NCBI GenBank assembly: GCA_015057455.1
Contig: SVEH01000024.1
Location: 1-51,341, forward strand
DNA from: Lachnospiraceae bacterium
Lineage (GTDB): Bacteria; Bacillota; Clostridia; Lachnospirales; Lachnospiraceae
DNA: 51,341 bases
Direction: 5' to 3'
The notes beneath the pieces are model-generated. The model was not told the origin of the DNA. It worked only from the letters and a program-made list of their open reading frames with translations, and made no database searches. Both the position numbers and the translations under genes were made by a program. Shown here one piece after another: positions 25,891-34,348 of this stretch (position 1 is its first letter; every line of letters starts with the position of its first letter).

Positions 25891-25943
25891 TAAAATGATT
25901 AAAAAGGATTGTGACCAAATGGTCCGAAGGAGGAGGAAGAAAT

Positions 25944-26384
25944 ATGTTAATGCCAAGTATTTTTGGAGAAAGTTTATTTGATGATTTTTTTGAGGATTTT
26001 GCAAGACCTATAAGAAGTGTAGCTAAAATTAATAATCCAGTAGGGAATGTTATGAGAACAGATGTTAAGGAATGTGATAATGGATATCAGTTAGATATTG
26101 ATTTACCAGGATATGATAAAAAAGATGTACAAGCTAAGTTAAAAGATGGATATCTTACAATTACAGCATCTACAAAGGATGAGAAGAAAGATGAGTCAGA
26201 TGGAAAGTATATAAGAAGAGAAAGATATTATGGAACATGTTCAAGAAGATTCTATGTGGGAGAACATATGGAATTAGAAGATATAAAAGCAAAGTTTGAG
26301 AATGGAATATTAAGAGTAACAATTCCTAAGAAGGAGGCTAAGCCACAGATAGAAAAAGATATGTTTATTAATATTGAAGGATAG
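25944..26384 (+). CDS. Small heat-shock protein, Hsp20/alpha-crystallin family
   Basis: A 146-residue protein. An N-terminal arm (MLMPSIFGESLFDDFFEDF) leads into the alpha-crystallin domain (about 32-135): RTDVKECDNGYQLDIDLPGY, then KKDVQAKLKDGYLTITA, and the closing FENGILRVTIPKKEA. Hsp20 proteins form oligomers and hold unfolding proteins without ATP. The ATG at 25944 follows AAGGAGGAGG. Control by HrcA is shown by the perfect CIRCE operator. The gene is transcribed opposite to its neighbours on both sides and separates the vWA gene from the sigma-factor pair. Confidence 0.95.
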   Translation: MLMPSIFGESLFDDFFEDFARPIRSVAKINNPVGNVMRTDVKECDNGYQLDIDLPGYDKKDVQAKLKDGYLTITASTKDEKKDESDGKYIRRERYYGTCSRRFYVGEHMELEDIKAKFENGILRVTIPKKEAKPQIEKDMFINIEG

Positions 26385-26396
26385 AGAATTAATCAT

Positions 26397-26442
26397 GCCC
26401 CTGTTAATTTGAGCTATCGCTCAAATTGGGGGGGCTTTTTTT
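26397..26442 (+). terminator. Terminator of the Hsp20 gene; part of dispersed-repeat copy B
   Basis: GCCCC (26397-26401) pairs with GGGGC (26431-26435). Inside lies the perfect dyad AATTTGAGC (26406-26414), TATC, GCTCAAATT (26419-26427). Seven T follow. Confidence 0.88.
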
Positions 26443-26446
26443 GATC

Positions 26447-26473
26447 AGGTCCCTGTCAGAATGACAGGGACCT
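26447..26473 (-). terminator. Hairpin after the anti-sigma gene; part of dispersed-repeat copy B
   Basis: AGGTCCCTGTCA (26447-26458) and TGACAGGGACCT (26462-26473) form a 12-bp stem. On the minus strand it follows the anti-sigma stop and the flank ACTATAATTT shared with copies A and C. The T run is poor. Confidence 0.65.
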
Positions 26474-26490
26474 AAGAAACAAATTATAGT

Positions 26491-27381
26491 TTATTTTTCA
26501 TAAGAGATAGAACCTGCATAATAAGGTTTATCTAGACATGAAGCGTAGGAAGTATCTTTTACTGTAATTGTTATTTGAGAACCTACTTCATGTTTTTTTC
26601 CTAGTTCTGTTCTAGATAATTGACTAAGTGAAATATATAATTGGCATTGTGCAGCTATAGTTTTATTTTGAGATGCCTTTACAACACCTTTGTATACAAG
26701 TCCAATTTTAGGAACTTGTTTTAATTCAGTAATTTCAAATAAAAGTTCACCTTCTTTTAGGTGCTCACCACCTTCATTTTTAGGTAAAAATGCATTTGAA
26801 CGGTTATCAGTAGTAGTATTATTACCAAGACTAGGTTTAGTGATCATAGAGGTATCTTTTGTATCTTCATTGTTACTTGGCTTTGTTGAACCTTGATTTG
26901 TAGGTGAGCCAGCTGAACCAGGATTAGAAGATTTGTCTGTATCTGTTTTATTATCTAATATGTCTTTTTTTGAAGCGATACCGTTATCATCAAGTGGCGC
27001 TGAATTACTATTTAAATCTGGTAGCACCCCATTTTCAGCAGCCTCGTTACCAATAGAGTCTTCTTGTATAGGCATTGAATCCTTAGCAACTTCTGTATTT
27101 AGAGCCGTCTTTATATTGTTTGAATTATAGGCTTTAAGTATAAGAGGAACACTTACAAGGCATAAACAAGCAGCTATAATTCCTGCAACTTTATATATTT
27201 TTGAAGGTTTTAATTTCTTTTTTTCCTTGGGAGTAGATGTATTAGTTGGTTTTGTATTCATATCTGGAGCAGAATCCGTTGTATACATATCATCTGGTAA
27301 AGCATTATTAACTTTATCCCATAAATCAGGTGTATCTTCTGTAAGAGATTGTTTGTATTTTTTTTCTTCAAATTTACTCAT
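26491..27381 (-). CDS. Probable membrane anti-sigma factor
   Basis: A 296-residue protein. Residues 1-66 are polar and cytoplasmic-looking and open with SKFEEKKYKQSLTEDTPDLW, a short segment typical of sigma-binding ends in Firmicute pairs. One membrane helix follows (about 67-86, VAGIIAACLCLVSVPLILKA), then a Ser/Asn/Thr-rich linker to about 200 and a compact C-terminal beta-rich region (LLFEITELKQVPKIGLVYKG). No zinc-binding HxxxCxxC is seen. The gene overlaps the sigma gene by eight bases on the same strand, which is the main support for the call. By analogy it holds the sigma factor at the membrane until an outside signal arrives. Confidence 0.72.
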   Translation of the reverse strand: MSKFEEKKYKQSLTEDTPDLWDKVNNALPDDMYTTDSAPDMNTKPTNTSTPKEKKKLKPSKIYKVAGIIAACLCLVSVPLILKAYNSNNIKTALNTEVAKDSMPIQEDSIGNEAAENGVLPDLNSNSAPLDDNGIASKKDILDNKTDTDKSSNPGSAGSPTNQGSTKPSNNEDTKDTSMITKPSLGNNTTTDNRSNAFLPKNEGGEHLKEGELLFEITELKQVPKIGLVYKGVVKASQNKTIAAQCQLYISLSQLSRTELGKKHEVGSQITITVKDTSYASCLDKPYYAGSISYEK

Positions 27382-27901
27382 GATAATTCCTCCTTAATTT
27401 TTTGATTGCTTCGTTGTAGCGCCATGTTATAGTGCCCATAGGTTCTTCAGTAATGGCGGCTATTTCTTTAAATGTTAACTCTCCCATTATTTTATAAGTT
27501 AAGACTTCTTGTTCTTTTTGGTTTAGTAAATATATTAATTCTTTAAAGGAAGTAGCTGAAATATATTGTTCTTCAGGTGTGTCATTTGAAGGTTGTTGTT
27601 CCATTAAGGTATCTTCAGCAGGAACTTCCTTATTATGAGAACGAATATAATCAATTGCCATATTGCGCGCAATAGTTATTAACCATGTTCGGTGGCCATT
27701 ACCAGATTTGTATTTCTCAGCAATGGTAGCTAATTTTATAAAAAAGTCACTAGTGATATCTTCAGCATCTTCTTTTTGTTTTACAATATTTAAAACAGTA
27801 TGATATATAAGTGAAACATATTCAACATATATAGTTTTTAGACCAGCTTTATCTTTATTCTTTATTAACTCTATATTCTGCTTAAAATCTTTATCAGTCA
27901 T
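27374..27901 (-). CDS. ECF-type RNA polymerase sigma factor
   Basis: A 175-residue sigma-70 family protein with only regions 2 and 4. Region 2 runs about 18-90 (YVSLIYHTVLNIVKQKEDAE, then DITSDFFIKL and WLITIARNMAIDYIR). Region 4 runs about 118-172 (KELIYLLNQKEQEVL, then MGELTFKEIAAI and GTITWRYNEAIKKLRRN). ECF factors direct polymerase to stress or envelope genes. AAAGGAGC precedes the ATG. The following anti-sigma gene overlaps it. The promoter type and the regulon cannot be read from the window; the vWA gene nearby is a plausible target. Confidence 0.93.
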   Translation of the reverse strand: MTDKDFKQNIELIKNKDKAGLKTIYVEYVSLIYHTVLNIVKQKEDAEDITSDFFIKLATIAEKYKSGNGHRTWLITIARNMAIDYIRSHNKEVPAEDTLMEQQPSNDTPEEQYISATSFKELIYLLNQKEQEVLTYKIMGELTFKEIAAITEEPMGTITWRYNEAIKKLRRNYHE

Positions 27902-28144
27902 CTTAAAGCTCCTTTCAAAGTTATTATATAGTAGAAAACAACTAATATAAATAATAAATACATTATAAAAATTATTTAGAGTTAGTTGAAATTCAAAAAG
28001 TTAGAGATATACAATAATTCATAAATAGAATTAAGGTACATCATATATATTCATCGTAAAAGTTAGAGGATAACTTTAAGAATTTGGGGATATAAAAGTA
28101 AAATAATAAGCTATGTGTGGATAAGATGCTTAAGTTTTTGGTTT

Positions 28145-28177
28145 TATAGTAAAGTACAATCTAAGATGGTTCTTTAT
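28145..28177. repeat. Dispersed dyad repeat, copy 1
   Basis: It reads TATAGTAAAGTACAATCTAA followed by GATGGTTCTTTAT. The near-identical copy at 34316-34348 differs at a few bases. The centre is an imperfect dyad. Confidence 0.75.
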
Positions 28178-28258
28178 ATTTCATATACGAATAGTAAAGC
28201 ATAAATTTATGGTATATTATAAAAAAATTTGATATAATTTGATGTGTTTTTATGGTTA

Positions 28259-28287
28259 TATAGGAAACTACAACTTAAGGTTGTTAG
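28259..28287. repeat. Dispersed dyad repeat, diverged copy 2
   Basis: TATAGGAAACTACAACTTAA followed by GGTTGTTAG. The dyad is kept (ACAACTT against AGGTTGT) although bases in both arms changed, which hints at selection for pairing. Confidence 0.5.
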
Positions 28288-28368
28288 TTTTTAAATAAAA
28301 CAAAACGCTTGAAAATTAGTGCTTGGTTAGGTGTAGGTATAACCAAATTAGTGGTTTAGGAGGTAGAA

Positions 28369-29709
28369 ATGAAATTTATTCATTTAGGAGATTTACATAT
28401 AGGAAAAAGGGTAAATGATTTTCCTATGATAAAAGATCAAGAGTATATATTAAATCAAATTATAGATGTCATGGTAGATGAGAAGGTAGATGCTGTATTA
28501 ATTGCGGGAGATGTATATGATAAAGTAGTACCAGGTGCAGATGCAGTGGTATTATTTGATGATTTTTTAACAAAAATAACAAAGCTAGGGATTAAGGTAT
28601 ATCTTATTAGTGGAAATCATGATTCTGCTGAGCGTTTGGCATTTGCAAAAAAATTAGTTGAAAATTCAGGAGTTTATATTTCGCCAGTATTTAATGGTAA
28701 GGTGACAAAATGTGTAGTAGAAGATGAATATGGTGATATTAATATATATATGTTGCCATTTATAAAACCTATGCAGGTGAAACGTTTTTATAAAAGATAT
28801 TTAGAAGATGAGAAAAATGCACATTTAGTAGAAGCGAATATAAATGAGCAAAATTTATTAGATGAAAAGGACTTAGTGGGAGATGCGAAAGCAGATATAG
28901 AAGGAGATAAAAAAGAACCAGTATTTGTAGAAGAGAACACAATTGAAGATAGTAATACAGAAGACAATAATACAGAAGACAATAATACAGAAGATAATAG
29001 AGAAGAGATTGCATGGGATAATTACAATGATGTGTATAGACTTGTAATGGATACAATAGAGTTAGATATGTCTAAGCGAAATGTAATAGTTGCACATCAA
29101 TTTGTAACAGGTGCTCAAACATGTGATTCAGAGGAGTTAGCAATAGGTGGATTAGATAATATATCTACAGATAACTTTGAAGAATTTGATTATGTGGCAT
29201 TAGGACACATACATAGTCCCCAAAAAATTATAAAAGAAACTATTAGATATAGTGGAACACCTCTTAAGTATTCTTTGTCAGAGATTAACCACAACAAAAC
29301 AGTTACCATTATTAATATGAAAGAAAAAGGTGCTGTAGATGTTAAACAACTTCCACTAACACCCCTTCATGATATGAGACATATAAAAGGAACATATGAT
29401 GAATTGACTTTAAGAGATAATTATATAGAAACGGATACATCAGATTATATGTATATTACACTTACAGATGAAGAGGATGTACCAGATGCAATAGGAAGAC
29501 TTAGAAGTATTTATCCTAATATTATGAGATTGGACTATGAGAATACAAGAACAAGAACTCAAGCTAACATTGAAGTGACAGATAGGGTAGAAGAAAAGAA
29601 ACCAATTGAGTTATTGGCAGAATTATTTGAGATGCAGAATAACAAAGAAATGACACAGGAACAGGAAGAATATGTGCAACAACTTATAGAAGATATATGG
29701 GAGGTATAG
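28369..29709 (+). CDS. sbcD: Exonuclease subunit SbcD (Mre11 family)
   Basis: A 446-residue metallophosphoesterase with the Mre11 motifs GDLHIGKR, AGDVYDKV, SGNHDSAER, VAHQFV and GHIHSP. With SbcC it forms an ATP-dependent nuclease that opens DNA hairpins and trims protein-blocked ends. An acidic insert (about 160-220) lies between the third and fourth motifs and holds three repeats of NTEDN. The insert and repeats are unusual for the family and probably form a flexible surface loop. AGGAGG precedes the ATG. sbcC starts three bases after the stop, so the pair is translated together. Confidence 0.95.
   Translation: MKFIHLGDLHIGKRVNDFPMIKDQEYILNQIIDVMVDEKVDAVLIAGDVYDKVVPGADAVVLFDDFLTKITKLGIKVYLISGNHDSAERLAFAKKLVENSGVYISPVFNGKVTKCVVEDEYGDINIYMLPFIKPMQVKRFYKRYLEDEKNAHLVEANINEQNLLDEKDLVGDAKADIEGDKKEPVFVEENTIEDSNTEDNNTEDNNTEDNREEIAWDNYNDVYRLVMDTIELDMSKRNVIVAHQFVTGAQTCDSEELAIGGLDNISTDNFEEFDYVALGHIHSPQKIIKETIRYSGTPLKYSLSEINHNKTVTIINMKEKGAVDVKQLPLTPLHDMRHIKGTYDELTLRDNYIETDTSDYMYITLTDEEDVPDAIGRLRSIYPNIMRLDYENTRTRTQANIEVTDRVEEKKPIELLAELFEMQNNKEMTQEQEEYVQQLIEDIWEV
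28954..28998 (+). repeat. Coding tandem repeat, 3 x 15 bp, in sbcD
   Basis: Three copies of AATACAGAAGACAAT (the last with one change) encode the N-T-E-D-N repeats of the acidic insert. Confidence 0.92.
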
Positions 29710-29712
29710 AAA

Positions 29713-32568
29713 GTGAGACCAATAAAATTAACTATGTCGGCATTTGGACCATATGCAGATAAAACAATTTTAGATATGAATGACTTAGGTCAGAAAGGTA
29801 TATATCTTGTTGCTGGAGATACAGGAGCTGGAAAAACTACTATTTTTGATGCAATATGTTATGCATTATATGGAGAAGCAAGTGGTAGTATACGTTCAGC
29901 AGATTTATTTAGAAGTAAATATGCTCAAGAGAATGTACCAACATATGTAGAGTTAGAGTTTTTATATAGAGATGAAATATATGTAGTAAGGCGTAATCCG
30001 GAGTATATGCGTCCTGCAAAGAAAGGTGAAGCAAGATTAGTGCCGGAAGATGCCAAGGCTATACTTACATTACCAGATGGGACTGTTATTAGTAAAATAA
30101 ATGAAGTGACAGAGAAAATAACAGAAACATTAGGACTTGATAAAGAACAATTTAGACAAATAGCTATGATTGCTCAAGGGGATTTTTTACGTTTGATAAT
30201 GGCAAGAACAGATGAAAGAAGTAAGATATTTAGAGAGATTTTTAAAACAAAGAGATATCAAGATTTACAAGAAAAATTAAGGGAGAATTCAGGAAAATTA
30301 GGTCGTAAATATGATGAGTTGAGTAAGGGGATTGCTCAGTATATTACAGGTATTAAAATAGAAGAAACAGATCCTAATTATGAGGAACTTTTTGATATAG
30401 TGAAAAAATCTTCTAAAAGTAGTAGTATTTCTAGTGTATCTAATGTTCTAGATAAGCTAGAACAAATTAATTGTCTTGATGGCAATAAATTAAAAGATGT
30501 TGAGAAGGATATTAAACAATATAACAAAGAACTTGAGGAACTGGGGAAAACGATAGAAAAGGTAAAACAATTAATAAAGCTAGAAGCAGATATAAAGGAA
30601 TTTAATACTCTTGCTGAGGAAGAAAAGAAAAAATTAGAAGAGTTACATCAATTATATAAAGAACAAGAGGGTAATATCAGTAGAAGAGAAGAATTGGCAA
30701 TAGAAATTGCAAGAGAAGAGGAAAAATTAGTTCAAATAATAAAATATAATGAACTTATAAATAATAAATTACGCATAGAACAGTTAATAATTAAGGAGAG
30801 GGAGGATAAGGATAAATATAGCAAGGAACTGCAGAAAAATGAGGTGCAAGTAAAAGAAATATCAGAATTACTTAAAAGTTATAATGAAAAGGCATTTAGA
30901 GAAGAATTAGAAGCTATTTCAGAAGAAAAGAATAAAATAAATGAAAGTGTATTAAAACTTAATTCTATTAAAAGTAAACATAAAGAGTATGTATCAGTAA
31001 TATCTAAGTACGAAATAGCGTTAAAGGATTATACACAAGTGAAATCAGCGTATAATGAGATTAATAATACATATATGAATGCGGAGAATAAGTTCTTTGA
31101 TGAACAAGCGGGAATTATTGCTAGTAAATTAGAAGATAATAAGCCATGTCCAGTGTGTGGTTCAACTATTCATCCACAGAAAGCAGTATTAAGTGAGGAG
31201 TCTATAACAAAAGAAATTTTAGATAGACTAAAGAAAGACAAAGAACAAAAAGAAGCAGAATATAATAGATATAGTCAAGAAGCTGGATTAATAAAAGGTA
31301 GCCTGATAAATGTTAGAAGTTTGCTAATTGAAGAAAGTATTACAAATCTAAATATATCTTTAGAAGATGGTGTTATTAATATAGAAGATTCTATAAATTT
31401 AGTAGAAAATTCAAAGGAGTTAGCAGAAAAAATATATTCACATATACAAAATAAGGATAAGGAAATAAAAGCTTCTGTAGAAAAAGTTAAAAAACAGGAT
31501 GAAGAATTTAAGCAAAAAGAAGAAGAGAGAAAGCAGAAAGAGGAATTATTAAGTAAGTGTCAAGAACAAGTAAGTAATATAAAAGAAAGCATTACTAGGA
31601 TTGATGAGAAGTTAATTAAGGAACAAGCGAACTTAGAGAATATTACTAATAATATAGAAGAAGTTAAAACGGGGCTTTATAATACTAATCTAGAAGAGGA
31701 AAAGAATTTATATAAGCAAAAGAAGGATGAAAAAGATAGACTTGATAAAGCATATGAAGAGGCAAAGAAGAATTATGAACAAGCTAAGACAAAATGTGAT
31801 AATCTAGATGGGCGAATTAATGCTTTAACAGCACAGCTTAAGACAAGTGAAAAAGTGGATATAAGTTTAGAGGAACTTTTAGAGAATAATGAACATTATA
31901 AAGGACTATTAAAAAAGACCCATGATATTAAGGAACGTTTGCTTATAAAGAAAGAAGCTAATGAGTTGACATATAAGAATATAAAAAGTAAGCATTTAGA
32001 AATAGAAGATGTGGAGACTCAGTGGAATATGGTAAAGGCGTTGTCTAATACTGCTAATGGAAAAGTAAGCAATAAGAATAGGATATTACTTGAAACATAT
32101 GTACAGATGGCTTATTTTGATAGAATTATTGTTAAGGCGAATACTCGATTTATGAAAATGTCTGCAGGTCAATATGAACTTGTAAGAAAAGATGATGTAA
32201 CAAATAAACAAAGCCAAAGTGGATTAGAGTTGGATGTAATAGACCATTACAATGGTACAAAAAGAAGTGTAAAAAGTTTGTCAGGAGGAGAAGCATTTAA
32301 GGCATCTTTGTCATTGGCACTTGGTTTATCTGATGAGATTCAATCTATGGCAGGCGGTATTCAATTAGATACTATGTTTATTGATGAAGGTTTTGGCTCT
32401 TTAGATGAAGAATCTTTGGATAATGCAATAAAGACTTTATATGACTTGGGTAAAGGTAATAGATTAATAGGAATAATTTCTCATGTGAATGAACTTAAGA
32501 CAAGAATAGATAAACAAATAGTGGTAACAAAGGATAAGTTTGGTAGTAAAGCAGAGATAGTGGCATAA
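29713..32568 (+). CDS. sbcC: Exonuclease subunit SbcC (Rad50 family)
   Basis: A 951-residue SMC-like ATPase. It has Walker A GDTGAGKTT (35-43) and the Q-loop AQGDFLRLI. Two long coiled coils (about 175-470 and 500-800) flank the zinc hook CPVC (Cys479, Cys482). The signature LSGGE is at about 856-860 and Walker B TMFIDEGFGSLD follows. The hook joins two molecules through zinc, and ATP drives DNA access for SbcD. The length is somewhat short of E. coli SbcC (1048), as usual in Clostridia. The start is a GTG at 29713 with GGGAGG inside the end of sbcD. Confidence 0.96.
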   Translation: MRPIKLTMSAFGPYADKTILDMNDLGQKGIYLVAGDTGAGKTTIFDAICYALYGEASGSIRSADLFRSKYAQENVPTYVELEFLYRDEIYVVRRNPEYMRPAKKGEARLVPEDAKAILTLPDGTVISKINEVTEKITETLGLDKEQFRQIAMIAQGDFLRLIMARTDERSKIFREIFKTKRYQDLQEKLRENSGKLGRKYDELSKGIAQYITGIKIEETDPNYEELFDIVKKSSKSSSISSVSNVLDKLEQINCLDGNKLKDVEKDIKQYNKELEELGKTIEKVKQLIKLEADIKEFNTLAEEEKKKLEELHQLYKEQEGNISRREELAIEIAREEEKLVQIIKYNELINNKLRIEQLIIKEREDKDKYSKELQKNEVQVKEISELLKSYNEKAFREELEAISEEKNKINESVLKLNSIKSKHKEYVSVISKYEIALKDYTQVKSAYNEINNTYMNAENKFFDEQAGIIASKLEDNKPCPVCGSTIHPQKAVLSEESITKEILDRLKKDKEQKEAEYNRYSQEAGLIKGSLINVRSLLIEESITNLNISLEDGVINIEDSINLVENSKELAEKIYSHIQNKDKEIKASVEKVKKQDEEFKQKEEERKQKEELLSKCQEQVSNIKESITRIDEKLIKEQANLENITNNIEEVKTGLYNTNLEEEKNLYKQKKDEKDRLDKAYEEAKKNYEQAKTKCDNLDGRINALTAQLKTSEKVDISLEELLENNEHYKGLLKKTHDIKERLLIKKEANELTYKNIKSKHLEIEDVETQWNMVKALSNTANGKVSNKNRILLETYVQMAYFDRIIVKANTRFMKMSAGQYELVRKDDVTNKQSQSGLELDVIDHYNGTKRSVKSLSGGEAFKASLSLALGLSDEIQSMAGGIQLDTMFIDEGFGSLDEESLDNAIKTLYDLGKGNRLIGIISHVNELKTRIDKQIVVTKDKFGSKAEIVA

Positions 32569-32684
32569 TTATGGGAATATTTAACAGTTATCATTATAAA
32601 ACATATAAATATAAATAATAAATGATAAGTGGTAATTTATGGTAAAATAAGAGTATAACGGTTAATATGAGGAGGTATGTAGTT

Positions 32685-34259
32685 ATGGTTAAGATATTAA
32701 AGCGTTCAGTAATAGTTCTAAGTGCAATTATGGCTGCAATGGTACCTATTTCTGTTGATAATGCATATGCAGAGGAGAAGGAGTTAAAGCCAGTAGAAGT
32801 TACTGGAGAGTTTGAACCTGTAAAAAAATTAGACTCCGAAGGAAAACCATATATTGATATGGAGATTATGGATCTTTATTTCGATAATTTTTATACATAT
32901 TCTGATGATACAACATTTACAGCTAATGATCTTGCTAAGAATTTTGAATCTGGAGATTTTGTAATTACGGGACTTAGGTATATGGATATGAAGATTCTTA
33001 GTCAAAGGAATAAGGTAAATAATGCTGAAGTATATGAGAAATATTTATATTTAAATGATACCAAAGATATAGTTAATGAATTTGGTAATCTAGAATTTGA
33101 AAATAATGAAGCATATATTGAGCCGGTTGTAGTAGAGCCAGGTGGAGATACTGTTATAACATTACCAACAGCGGTTAATAGTGAATATGGTTACATGTGG
33201 TATCAATTAATAGAGTCTCCAGCTGAATTATATAAAACAGTTGATGATGAAAAAATATTATATTATTCTAGTATGTATGGTGGATATGTAATTGAAGAAG
33301 CTAATGGTAGAAGTATAGCAATTGAAGATTTTGATGTAGATAATGAAGGTATATATATATGTCTTGAACTTAATGAAGATGAAGTTCCTGTAAAGTTTGT
33401 AGCAGCATATAATGTTTGTGGAGAGAGTGATTTAGAGCTATCAGTACGTGAGAAAGAGGTATTTGCTTATGTAGGTGATAAAGTTACTTTATCAGTTGAC
33501 GTTAAGACATCAAAACCAGAAGATTTACGTTTTTATTGGAAATCTGTAAATGCAGCAGGAGAAACTACTTATTATTCTTATGATTCATATGAATTAGTGT
33601 TTGATAGTATACAACATACTGATTTTGGAACATATACATTTGTTGCTAGTAATGGATATGTAGAAAAGGAAGTAAGTGTTAAAATAACAAGGGATCCAGC
33701 TGATGTAGACCCTGTAGTAGAGACTTTAAAAACAATTACTACAGCAGCAAGAGGAACATATGCATTAAAAATGTCATGGCCAAAGGCAGCGAATGCAACT
33801 GGTTATGTGGTATATAAAGCAGTAGGTGGCAAATGGGTAAGAATGGGCGTAACAGCACAAACAAGTTATTTATATACTAATTTAGCATCTGGTACGTCAT
33901 ATGCATTTGCAGTAAAACCATACGCTAATTATCATGGAAGGATTATTTATGCAAAAACACATACATCTGTAGCATCATTTACAAAACCACTAAAACCAGC
34001 TAGTGCATATACAGTGGCTAGAGGATATACGGCAATGAAGATAGGTTGGTCAAAGTCAGCAGGAGCAACTGGATATGCAGTTTATAAATATACTGGTGGC
34101 AAATATATACGTGTTGCAAATGTAAAAACTACAACATATACTTTTGATGGATTGAAAAAAGGAACAAATTATAGATTTGCGGTAAGACCGTATAAAATAT
34201 ATGGTGGCGTAGTCGCCTATTCAGATGCAATTGCAGTAGTTAATGCAAAAACAAAATAG
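32685..34259 (+). CDS. Secreted protein with Ig-like and fibronectin type III-like domains
   Basis: A 524-residue protein. The signal peptide covers residues 1-30 (LKRSVIVLSAIMAAMVPISV, cut near AYAEE). An unassigned beta-rich region follows to about 245. An Ig-like domain spans about 250-343 (VTLSVDVKTS, FYWKSV, GTYTFVASNGY). Two similar Fn3-like modules of ~80-90 residues end the protein, each with an ATGY-V/A-VYK strand and a Y-x-FAV-K/R-PY strand. It has no anchor motif, so it is released or held by binding. Ig/Fn3 arrays usually mediate adhesion or carbohydrate contact. The ATG at 32685 follows AGGAGG by nine bases. It is monocistronic with a strong terminator. Confidence 0.85.
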   Translation: MVKILKRSVIVLSAIMAAMVPISVDNAYAEEKELKPVEVTGEFEPVKKLDSEGKPYIDMEIMDLYFDNFYTYSDDTTFTANDLAKNFESGDFVITGLRYMDMKILSQRNKVNNAEVYEKYLYLNDTKDIVNEFGNLEFENNEAYIEPVVVEPGGDTVITLPTAVNSEYGYMWYQLIESPAELYKTVDDEKILYYSSMYGGYVIEEANGRSIAIEDFDVDNEGIYICLELNEDEVPVKFVAAYNVCGESDLELSVREKEVFAYVGDKVTLSVDVKTSKPEDLRFYWKSVNAAGETTYYSYDSYELVFDSIQHTDFGTYTFVASNGYVEKEVSVKITRDPADVDPVVETLKTITTAARGTYALKMSWPKAANATGYVVYKAVGGKWVRMGVTAQTSYLYTNLASGTSYAFAVKPYANYHGRIIYAKTHTSVASFTKPLKPASAYTVARGYTAMKIGWSKSAGATGYAVYKYTGGKYIRVANVKTTTYTFDGLKKGTNYRFAVRPYKIYGGVVAYSDAIAVVNAKTK

Positions 34260-34300
34260 ATAAAATGGCTGTGAGAAATCACAGCCATTTTATCTATTTT
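34255..34300. terminator. Bidirectional terminator between the Ig/Fn3 and cysteine peptidase genes
   Basis: A perfect 20-bp stem: AATAGATAAAATGGCTGTGA (34255-34274), four-base loop, and the full complement at 34279-34298. It overlaps the stop codon on the plus strand and serves the convergent genes. Confidence 0.93.
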
Positions 34301-34315
34301 AAAGAGTTTTTATTT

Positions 34316-34348
34316 TATAGGATAGTACAATCTAAGATTGTTCTTTAT
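34316..34348. repeat. Dispersed dyad repeat, copy 3
   Basis: TATAGGATAGTACAATCTAA followed by GATTGTTCTTTAT, with a perfect dyad ACAATCT-A-AGATTGT. It covers the stop codon of the minus-strand peptidase gene. Confidence 0.75.

Larger units (their letters stand above)
27902..28368. other. 467-bp divergent intergenic region with repeat copies
   Basis: This lies between the sigma gene (minus strand) and sbcD (plus strand). It holds two members of a dispersed dyad repeat (28145-28177 and 28259-28287). I find no gene, tRNA or clear riboswitch in it. Confidence 0.6.
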
